Source: Mycolicibacillus trivialis | GTDB lineage: Bacteria > Actinomycetota > Actinomycetes > Mycobacteriales > Mycobacteriaceae | Direction of reading: 5' to 3' | Assembly: GCF_002102395.1 (NCBI RefSeq) | Contig: NZ_LQPZ01000017.1 | Span: forward strand, 186,001-250,000 | DNA length: 64,000 nucleotides | Part shown: positions 57,345-64,000 of the stretch, in pieces | How the letters are laid out: each line of letters starts with the position of its first letter | How positions within the stretch are numbered: the first letter of the stretch is position 1 | Translations under genes and position numbers: made by a program | Notes under the pieces: generated by a model | The model's database searches: none | What the model saw: only the letters and a program-made list of their open reading frames with translations | What the model was told of the DNA's origin: nothing

Positions 57345-58104
57345 GCCCGGAGGCCGACGCCCGGGCGAAGCCGGCTTCCCGCAGAATCTCCTGCCCGTCC
57401 CCGTCGGTGACCATCTCGACGAAGCGCCGGGCGAGCTCGTCGCGGGTCGAATCCCGCAGCACCGCGATCGGATAGTGGGTGACCGCCTCGGCCGCCGCCG
57501 GAAACGTCACCGTGTCGACCTTGTCCCCGGCGGCGATCGCGTCGGTGATGTTGACCAGACCGGCGTCGGCCTGGCCGGTGACCACCTTGTTGAGCACGTC
57601 CTCGACGTCGGGTTCCTCGCTGACCGGGTCGAGGTGAACACCGGTGAGGTCCTCGACCCGGCGGGTCGCGACACCGCACGGCATCGGTGGCGGGCTGACC
57701 ACCACCGCCACCCCGGGGCGGGCCAGGTCGGCGAACGCCTCGATGTGCTTCGGGTTGCCCGGGGCGGTCACGATCACCAGCGTGTTGGACGCGAAGGTGA
57801 CCGGGTCGCCGACAGTGAGGCCGGCGTCGGTCACCCGGTGCATCTGGGCGGTGTCGGCGGAGGCGAAGACGTCGGCGCCGGCACCCTCGATCAGTTGGGT
57901 AGCCAGGTCGGCCGCGCCGCCAAAGTTGAGGTCCACGGCGGCGCCGGGGTTCTGCTGCTGGAATCGGTCGGCGATCGCGGTGAACGTCGGGCGCAGTGAG
58001 GCGGCCGCGTAGACGACCACGGCCGAGTTCGACGACCCCGGCGCGCAGCCGCTCAGGCCGGCGGCCACCAGCAGCACCGCCGCCATCGCGGCGGAGCGTC
58101 TCAC
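57331..58104 (-). CDS. modA: Molybdate ABC transporter substrate-binding lipoprotein
   Basis: The 257-residue protein starts at GTG (overlapping the gnd stop by 4 bp). It has a lipobox LSGC near residue 19, then VVVYAAASLRPTFTAI, NFGGAADLATQLIEGAGADVFASAD and DAGLVNITDA, the ModA pattern for binding molybdate or tungstate. No modB or modC follows; it is the last gene of the zwf-gnd operon. The transporter partners must be encoded elsewhere or the gene has another job. Confidence 0.88.
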   Translation of the reverse strand: MRRSAAMAAVLLVAAGLSGCAPGSSNSAVVVYAAASLRPTFTAIADRFQQQNPGAAVDLNFGGAADLATQLIEGAGADVFASADTAQMHRVTDAGLTVGDPVTFASNTLVIVTAPGNPKHIEAFADLARPGVAVVVSPPPMPCGVATRRVEDLTGVHLDPVSEEPDVEDVLNKVVTGQADAGLVNITDAIAAGDKVDTVTFPAAAEAVTHYPIAVLRDSTRDELARRFVEMVTDGDGQEILREAGFARASASGLSPR

Positions 58105-59129
58105 AGGCCGGCAGCCGGTTTCTCGTCGTGCCCGCCGAACTGTTTGCGCATCGCCGAGAGCGCCTTGTCGGCGAACTCGTCGAGGTTGCGCGAGGAGAAC
58201 CGCGAGCCCAGAGCCGCGGTGATCACCGGTGCGGGCACGCCCTCTTCGATCGCGGCGATCGCCGTCCAGCGGCCCTCGCCGGAATCGGAGACCCGACCGG
58301 CGAACTTCGCCAGGTCGGGGGACTCCACCAACGCGGCAGCGGTGAGATCGACCAGCCACGAACCGATCACGCTGCCGCGCCGCCACACCTCGGCGACCTC
58401 CGCCAGATCCAGGTCGTAGCGGTAGTACTCGGGATGAGCCAACGGCGCGGTCTCGGCGTCGGAGCTGGCCTGGTCGTCGGCGCCGATGTTGGCGCGGTGC
58501 AAGATGTTGAGGCCCTCGGAGATGGCGGCCATCATCCCGTACTCGATGCCGTTGTGCACCATCTTCACGAAATGCCCTGCGCCACTGGGGCCGCAGTGCA
58601 GATAGCCGTGCTCGGCGGGGGTCGGCTCGCCGTCGCGACCCGGGGTCCGCTCGGCGGCGTCCACGCCCGGCGCCAGCGACGCGAAGACGGGTTCGACGGT
58701 GGCCACCGCGTCCGCGTCCCCACCGATCATCAGGCTGTAACCGCGCTCGAGCCCCCACACCCCGCCGCTGGTGCCGCAGTCGAGCAACCGGATGCCCCGT
58801 TCGGCCAACTGCTCGGCGTGGCGGATGTCGTCGCGGTAGTAGGAGTTGCCGCCGTCGATGACGATGTCGCCGGAGTCGAGGGTCTCGGCGAGTTCGTCGA
58901 TCACCGAATCGGTGATCGAGCCGGCGGGCACCATCACCCAGACCGCCCGGGGAGCGGTCAGCTTGTCCTTGAGTTCGGCCAGCGAGCCCACCCCGACCGC
59001 ACCCTCGCCCACCAGGGTCTCGACGGCATCGCGGTTACGGTCGAAGACCACGCACTCATGGCCGTCGCGCATCGCCCGGCGCACCAGGTTGGCGCCCATC
59101 CGGCCCAGGCCGATCATCCCCAACTGCAT
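58101..59129 (-). CDS. gnd: 6-phosphogluconate dehydrogenase, decarboxylating (short Gnd type)
   Basis: The 342-residue enzyme converts 6-phosphogluconate to ribulose 5-phosphate with reduction of NAD(P). MQLGMIGLGRMGANLVRR gives the GxGxxG motif, IDGGNSYYRDD and GYLHCGPSGAGHFVKMVHNGIEYG contain the catalytic Lys and His-Asn, and SSRNLDEFADKALSAMRKQFGGH is the C-terminus. It lies between zwf and modA, with ATG 59129 preferred to the upstream frame. Confidence 0.95.
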   Translation of the reverse strand: MQLGMIGLGRMGANLVRRAMRDGHECVVFDRNRDAVETLVGEGAVGVGSLAELKDKLTAPRAVWVMVPAGSITDSVIDELAETLDSGDIVIDGGNSYYRDDIRHAEQLAERGIRLLDCGTSGGVWGLERGYSLMIGGDADAVATVEPVFASLAPGVDAAERTPGRDGEPTPAEHGYLHCGPSGAGHFVKMVHNGIEYGMMAAISEGLNILHRANIGADDQASSDAETAPLAHPEYYRYDLDLAEVAEVWRRGSVIGSWLVDLTAAALVESPDLAKFAGRVSDSGEGRWTAIAAIEEGVPAPVITAALGSRFSSRNLDEFADKALSAMRKQFGGHDEKPAAGL

Positions 59130-59152
59130 CGCGTTGTCCTCTCTCTCGTCGG

Positions 59153-60541
59153 TCAGGAGTCGGCCAGCCACGGCTGCTGCCAGCCCGGATACCCGCGCAC
59201 CAGCTTGTTCGCCTCGTCCGGGCCCCAGGAGCCGCGCTCATAGCGGTGCACCGCGGGCGGATCATCGAGCAGCGGCTGGACGATCCGCCAGGTCTCCTCG
59301 ACCGCGTCCTCGCGGGCGAAGAGGCGCCGGTCGCCGTGCAGCGCGTCGTGCAGCAGCCGTTCGTAGGGCAGCAGGAGCTCGCCGAGCTGCTCGGCGAACA
59401 GGGTGTCCAGGTGCACCGGGTGCAGCGCGTCCTTGCCGAGTGCGGAGATCTGCAGCCGCAGACCGGGATCGGGGTCGATGCGCAACACGATCTGGTTGGG
59501 GGCGGCCTGCGCGGGTTTGGGCAGGAACGGCAGTGGGGGAGTGCGACGCAGGAACAGTCGAACCTCGGTGACCTTGTGCGGCAAGCCTTTACCGGCGCGC
59601 ACGAAGACCGGAACGCCGTACCAGCGCCAATTGTCGATCTGCAGCCGCAGCGCGGTGTACGTCTCGGTCTCGGAGTCCGCGGCCACACCAGGCACGTCGG
59701 CGTAGCCGTCGTACTGACCGCGCACGTAGTGGGCGACGTCGATCGGGGGGATGGCGCGGAAGACCTCGACCTTCTTGTCGCGCAGCTCGTTGCCGCCGGC
59801 CGAGGTCGGCGGTTCCATCGCCACCAGGGCGAGCACCTGCAGCAGGTGGTTCTGCACGACGTCGCGCAGCGCCCCGACCGCGTCGTAGAAGCTGCCGCGG
59901 TCCTCCACCCCGAAGTCCTCGGCCATGGTGATCTGGATGGCCGACACGCTGCGCCGGTCCCACACCTCGGAGAGGGCGGTGTTGGCGAACCGCAGGTACT
60001 CCAGCTCGATGACGGGTTCCTTGCCCAGGAAGTGGTCCACCCGCAGGATCTGCTCCTCGTCGAGCACCCGGTGCAGCCGGTCGTTGAGCCGGCGCGCCGA
60101 CTCGAGGTCGTCGCCGAAGGGCTTCTCCACCGCCACCCGCGCGTTGCCGGCCAGCCCCGCCTTACCGAGCTGCTCGACGATCGGACCGAACAGGGCCGGC
60201 GGCATCTCCAGGTAGTACAGCGGCTGTTCGGCGTCACCGACCTTCTCCGCCAACTGCCGGTAGAGGCCGGCGTCGGTCACATCGCCGTGCAGGTAGGAGA
60301 AACGCTGCGCCAGCCGGTCGAACACGTCGTCCTCGACGCTGCCCTCGGTGGCGGTGATCGCCTCGCGGGCCCGCGACATCAACTCCGCCACGCTGATGTC
60401 GTCGGCCGCCACCCCGAGGATCGGGCAGGTCAGCAGCTTGCGTCGCTCCAGCCGGTACAGCGCGCGAAACGTCATCTTGCGGGCCAGATCCCCGGTGATG
60501 CCGAAAATCACCATCAGATCCGCGGTACGCGCCTGGGTCAC
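59153..60541 (-). CDS. zwf: Glucose-6-phosphate 1-dehydrogenase
   Basis: The 462-residue enzyme oxidises glucose 6-phosphate to 6-phosphogluconolactone. It has IFGITGDLARKMTFRALYRLE (GxxGDLA motif), LEMPPALFGP, EKPFGDDLESA and RVDHFLGKEPV with the catalytic His and the nearby Lys. The GTG start at 60541 follows AAGGG. It is the first gene of zwf-gnd-modA, and divergent from typA with 245 bp between the starts. Confidence 0.96.
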   Translation of the reverse strand: MTQARTADLMVIFGITGDLARKMTFRALYRLERRKLLTCPILGVAADDISVAELMSRAREAITATEGSVEDDVFDRLAQRFSYLHGDVTDAGLYRQLAEKVGDAEQPLYYLEMPPALFGPIVEQLGKAGLAGNARVAVEKPFGDDLESARRLNDRLHRVLDEEQILRVDHFLGKEPVIELEYLRFANTALSEVWDRRSVSAIQITMAEDFGVEDRGSFYDAVGALRDVVQNHLLQVLALVAMEPPTSAGGNELRDKKVEVFRAIPPIDVAHYVRGQYDGYADVPGVAADSETETYTALRLQIDNWRWYGVPVFVRAGKGLPHKVTEVRLFLRRTPPLPFLPKPAQAAPNQIVLRIDPDPGLRLQISALGKDALHPVHLDTLFAEQLGELLLPYERLLHDALHGDRRLFAREDAVEETWRIVQPLLDDPPAVHRYERGSWGPDEANKLVRGYPGWQQPWLADS

Positions 60542-60786
60542 CGGCGATTCCCTTCCCGCCGCCTCGGGAACGCGGCGCAATGCTGCTCGGTTCAGGATGG
60601 GGCTGGCCCCCAATCTGCCAGTCGGCACCTGATCCCGCCAGGGTGGTCGGGCCCGCCGGGCGCCCACTCCCAGGACAATCACAGGGCGGCGAGGCGCCGG
60701 AACCCCGCGCGACCAGCGGTGAGAAGTACGTCACCGGGGCCGGTCTCGGTTTCGCGATCACCGCGTCGCGCTGGCAGAATCGGCCG

Positions 60787-62676
60787 GTGCAGTTCCGCAA
60801 TGTCGCCATCGTCGCCCACGTCGACCACGGCAAGACCACCCTCGTCGACGCCATGCTGCGCCAGTCCGGCGCGCTGGCCGCCGAACGCGGCGAGGCCACC
60901 GAGCGGGTGATGGACTCCGGTGACCTGGAACGCGAAAAGGGCATCACGATCCTGGCCAAGAACACCGCGGTGCACCGCCACCACGCCGACGGCAGCGTCA
61001 CCGTCATCAACGTGATCGACACCCCCGGTCACGCCGATTTCGGCGGCGAGGTCGAACGCGGCCTGTCGATGGTCGACGGGGTGCTGTTGCTGGTCGACGC
61101 GTCCGAAGGGCCGCTGCCGCAGACCCGGTTCGTGCTGCGCAAAGCGCTGGCCGCGCACCTCCCGGTGATCCTGGTGGTCAACAAGACCGACCGGCCCGAC
61201 GCGCGGATCGAGGAGGTCGTCGAGGCCAGCCACGATCTGCTGCTCGATGTGGCCGCCGACCTCGACGAGGCCGCGCAGCAGGCCGCCGAGCACGCGCTGG
61301 GGCTGCCGACCCTGTACGCCTCCGGGCGTGCCGGGATCGCGGCCACCGTCGCCCCGCCCAACGGTCAGGTGCCCGAGGGCGACAACCTCGACCCGCTGTT
61401 CGAGTTGCTCTTCGAGCACGTCCCGCCGCCGTCGGGTGACCCCGAGGCGCCGCTGCAGGCGCTGGTCACCAACCTCGACGCCTCCAGCTTCCTGGGCCGG
61501 CTGGCGCTGATCCGCATCGCCAACGGCCGCATCCGCAAGGGCCAGCAGGTGGCCTGGATCCGCGAGGTCGACGGCGCCGAGACGACCACCAGCGCCAAGA
61601 TCACCGAACTGCTGGTCACCGAGGGCGTCGAGCGCACCCCCACCGAGGAGGCGGTCGCCGGGGACATCGTCGCCGTGGCCGGCATCCCCGACATCATGAT
61701 CGGCGACACGCTGGCCGACCCGACGGCTCCCGTGGCGCTGCCGCGCATCACCGTCGACGAGCCGGCGATCTCGGTGACCATCGGCACCAACACCTCGCCG
61801 CTGGCCGGGAAGGTCTCCGGGCACAAGCTCACCGCCCGGATGGTCAAGAACCGCCTGGACGCCGAACTGGTCGGCAACGTCTCGATCCGGGTGGTCGACA
61901 TCGGCCGCCCCGACGCCTGGGAGGTGCAGGGCCGCGGGGAGCTGGCGCTGGCCATCCTGGTCGAACAGATGCGCCGGGAGGGCTTCGAGCTGACCGTCGG
62001 CAAACCGCAGGTGGTGACCAAAACCGTCGACGGCACGCTGCACGAGCCGTTCGAGCAGCTCACCGTGGACTGCCCGGAGGAGTACGTCGGCGCCATCACC
62101 CAGCTGGCCGCCGCCCGCAAGGGCCGGATGACCGAGATGACCAACCACACCAGCGGCTGGGTGCGGATGGAGTTCACCATCCCCAGCCGCGGGCTGATCG
62201 GATGGCGCACCGAGTTCATGACCGAGACCCGCGGCACCGGCATCGCCAACGCGGTGTTCGACGGCTACCACCCGTGGGCCGGGGACTTCCGGGCCCGGCA
62301 CAGCGGGTCGCTGGTCAGTGACCGCTCGGGCACCATCACCCCGTTCGCGCTGCTGCAACTGGCCGACCGGGGCACGTTCTTCGTCGAACCCGGACAGGAC
62401 ACCTACGAGGGGATGGTGGCCGGGATCAATCCGCGGGCCGAGGACCTGGACATCAACGTCACTCGGGAGAAGAAGCTGACCAACATGCGCTCGTCGACCG
62501 CCGATGTCATCGAGACGCTGGCCAAGCCGATCGATTTGGACCTGGAGCAGGCGATGGAGTTCTGCGCGGTCGACGAGTGCGTCGAGGTCACCCCGGAGGT
62601 GGTGCGGGTGCGCAAGGTGGAGCTCTCCGCGACGGCGCGGGCGCGCAGCCGGTCGCGGGCCAAGGCGCGCGGTTGA
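60787..62676 (+). CDS. typA: Translational GTPase TypA/BipA
   Basis: The 629-residue ribosome-binding GTPase starts at GTG 60787. G1 AHVDHGKTT (about 10-18), G2 EKGITI, G3 [15 protein letters not shown]4 NKTDRPD, then the domain II barrel, EF-G-like domains ([27 protein letters not shown]) and the BipA C-terminal domain are all visible. It functions in ribosome assembly and stress translation. The basic Arg/Ala-rich tail ([12 protein letters not shown]) is typical of actinobacteria. Confidence 0.97.
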   Translation: MQFRNVAIVAHVDHGKTTLVDAMLRQSGALAAERGEATERVMDSGDLEREKGITILAKNTAVHRHHADGSVTVINVIDTPGHADFGGEVERGLSMVDGVLLLVDASEGPLPQTRFVLRKALAAHLPVILVVNKTDRPDARIEEVVEASHDLLLDVAADLDEAAQQAAEHALGLPTLYASGRAGIAATVAPPNGQVPEGDNLDPLFELLFEHVPPPSGDPEAPLQALVTNLDASSFLGRLALIRIANGRIRKGQQVAWIREVDGAETTTSAKITELLVTEGVERTPTEEAVAGDIVAVAGIPDIMIGDTLADPTAPVALPRITVDEPAISVTIGTNTSPLAGKVSGHKLTARMVKNRLDAELVGNVSIRVVDIGRPDAWEVQGRGELALAILVEQMRREGFELTVGKPQVVTKTVDGTLHEPFEQLTVDCPEEYVGAITQLAAARKGRMTEMTNHTSGWVRMEFTIPSRGLIGWRTEFMTETRGTGIANAVFDGYHPWAGDFRARHSGSLVSDRSGTITPFALLQLADRGTFFVEPGQDTYEGMVAGINPRAEDLDINVTREKKLTNMRSSTADVIETLAKPIDLDLEQAMEFCAVDECVEVTPEVVRVRKVELSATARARSRSRAKARG

Positions 62677-62941
62677 GGAAATCCCCGAACTGAGTCGATG
62701 ATCTGCTTGTGACCTCGAGGAGTCGTTCGGTCACCCCAGCACCCGGGTCGGCCAGGACGCGAAAAATGGTGAAACGCGACCAGTCGCCGCCGTGATCACA
62801 GTCCCACGAGGGCACATCGTCCGACGGTTTCGGTGTCTATCCCTTTCGTGGGGTTCACAACCGTCCGTTATGGAGACGCGCGGACCTGGCCCGGTCGGCG
62901 AGAATCGAAGGAGGTCAGAAAAAGAACAGAAGGGGCAAGTC
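62677..62941. other. Intergenic region after typA
   Basis: A 265-bp gap without a gene. It contains the GAAGGGG ribosome site of the dehydrogenase, but I see no hairpin or operator I can name. Confidence 0.5.
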
Positions 62942-64000
62942 ATGCAGATTCTCGCCGCAGTGGTCGAGAGGGCGGGCGCGCCATTCACGTTGACCGAGGT
63001 GGACCTCCAGGCTGCCGAGGCGGACGAAGTTGTCGTGCAGATCGCGGGAGCCGGAATCTGTCACACCGACATCGCCGTCAGAGAGGGTCACCTTCCGTTC
63101 CCGTTGCCCGGGGTTTTGGGTCACGAGGGCAGCGGGACTGTGCTCTCGGTCGGCGCAGACGTGACAACTGTGGTCCCAGGCGACCATGTGGCGATCAGCT
63201 TCAACAGTTGCGCGAAATGCCCGCGCTGCGCCAGTAACGAGCCCGCTTACTGTCACCAGTTCATGGAATACAACTTCAGCGGCCAACGGACTGACGGCTC
63301 ATCGGGGCTCAGTGCAGGTGGGACTGCACTGGGCTCCAATTATTTCGGTCAATCGTCGTTTGCCACGCATGCGATTGCGCGTGAGCGCAACGTAGTGAAG
63401 TTGGCGCCTGGAGTCCCCGCGGAACTCGCGGCACCCCTGGGATGCGGCATTCAGACCGGTGCCGGGTCGGTATTCAACTCGCTCGACGTTCAACCCGGTT
63501 CGACGGTCGTCATCGCCGGTGCGGGCTCGGTGGGGCTCGCTGCGATGCTGGCAGCCGTTGTTCGCCAGGCCGAATACATCGTGGTCATCGAACCTCTCCA
63601 GAGCAGGAGAAACTTGGCACTCGACCTCGGTGCCACCCATGTGATCGATCCCGGCACAGGCGATCTCGTCACACAGGTTCGAAATATTGCTCCCGGTGGC
63701 GTCGATTATGCGCTCGATACCACCGCAGTCGCTTCCGTCGCCGAACAACTCGCCGCGACCCTTGGGGTACGCGGCGTGCTGGGCCTGCTCGGTGTTCCCG
63801 CGGACCCCCAATCAGCCTTTTCGATCGGATTGTTCCAGGTTCCGCTGCTCGGACTGACCGTCCGGGGGATCGTCGAGGGCGACGCCGATCCCCAAACGTT
63901 CATCCCCTACCTGCTCGATCTTTATAAGGCGGGCAAATTTCCCTACGACAAGTTGATCACCATGATGCCGTTCAGTGAGATCAACGAGGCCATCTCCGCC
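62942..64000 (+). CDS. Zinc-dependent aryl-alcohol dehydrogenase (partial)
   Basis: The gene runs off the right edge after 353 codons. GICHTDIAVREG (catalytic Zn ligand Cys about 38), GHEGSG, and NSCAKCPRCASNEPAYC (the four structural-zinc Cys) are followed by CGIQTGAGSVFNSL and the Rossmann motif VIAGAGSVGLAAM. This is the benzyl/aryl-alcohol dehydrogenase subgroup. A GAAGGGG ribosome site precedes ATG 62942. Third-position GC is visibly lower than in typA and other neighbours, which may mark recent acquisition. Confidence 0.9.
   Translation, partial: MQILAAVVERAGAPFTLTEVDLQAAEADEVVVQIAGAGICHTDIAVREGHLPFPLPGVLGHEGSGTVLSVGADVTTVVPGDHVAISFNSCAKCPRCASNEPAYCHQFMEYNFSGQRTDGSSGLSAGGTALGSNYFGQSSFATHAIARERNVVKLAPGVPAELAAPLGCGIQTGAGSVFNSLDVQPGSTVVIAGAGSVGLAAMLAAVVRQAEYIVVIEPLQSRRNLALDLGATHVIDPGTGDLVTQVRNIAPGGVDYALDTTAVASVAEQLAATLGVRGVLGLLGVPADPQSAFSIGLFQVPLLGLTVRGIVEGDADPQTFIPYLLDLYKAGKFPYDKLITMMPFSEINEAISA

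Overview
The window is chromosomal DNA of a high-GC mycobacterium. The content is typical of the genus: PimE, MmpL, a PknH_C sensor-domain protein, Ala/Pro-rich exported proteins, a DUF732 protein, a PrpR/RamB-type regulator, alpha-methylacyl-CoA racemase and DUF3556. Gene order follows, as I recall it, M. tuberculosis Rv1097c to Rv1165, with insertions and intact versions of genes that are broken there. The presence of prpB, a chromosomal arr and a single-piece mmpL suggests an environmental or rapid-growing species, but the species cannot be named from this sequence.

Layout. 1-13.1 kb: a partial Pro-rich membrane protein, fumC and glpX, a DUF4245 protein, an AI-2E transporter, an SDR, a 3-beta-HSD-type gene with a KstR-like operator, xseB/xseA with a putative lipid-droplet protein, ispH, a DUF6542-like membrane protein and ychF. 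13.1-13.5 kb: a small accessory scar holding a 74-bp inverted-repeat element next to a RelE-like toxin remnant. 13.5-24.5 kb: arr (rifampin ADP-ribosyltransferase), cysteine hydrolase, OsmC, a divergent LysR/MFS pair, a permuted-papain-like protein, a class III nucleotide cyclase, two alpha/beta hydrolases, an acyltransferase-like protein and DoxX. 24.5-28.2 kb: the complete methylcitrate cycle prpD-prpB-prpC with its divergent PrpR/RamB-type regulator. 28.2-34.7 kb: acyl-ACP desaturase, a DUF3556 protein with a second KstR-like operator, tandem repeats, and metE behind a cobalamin riboswitch.

34.7-46 kb: a PknH_C sensor protein, a thiolase/enoyl-CoA hydratase pair, a CPBP protease, echA, mcr, an SDR and an NMO-like flavoprotein (a branched-chain or sterol side-chain beta-oxidation cluster). 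An accessory gap follows with the second copy of the 74-bp element and a small minus-strand transcription unit, then mmpL with a methyltransferase. 46-64 kb: sirtuin, GntR regulator, LCM-type methyltransferase, DUF1697, DJ-1/PfpI protein, PPOX/F420 protein, acyltransferase 3, small conserved proteins, HhH-GPD, DUF1059, two exported Ala/Pro-rich proteins, pimE, pterin dehydratase, mutT2, the zwf-gnd-modA operon, typA, and a partial zinc alcohol dehydrogenase at the right edge.

Functional threads are lipid and sterol catabolism (3-beta-HSD, DUF3556, thiolase, echA, mcr, SDR), disposal of the resulting propionyl-CoA (prpDBC), the oxidative pentose-phosphate entry (zwf, gnd) and cell-envelope assembly (pimE, mmpL). 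The most interesting unexplained items are the two-copy 74-bp palindromic element, the RelE remnant beside it, and a compact minus-strand unit at about 42.69-42.97 kb: a leaderless 42-codon ORF, a GNRA-capped hairpin and an intrinsic terminator. No tRNA, rRNA, CRISPR array or insertion sequence was seen.
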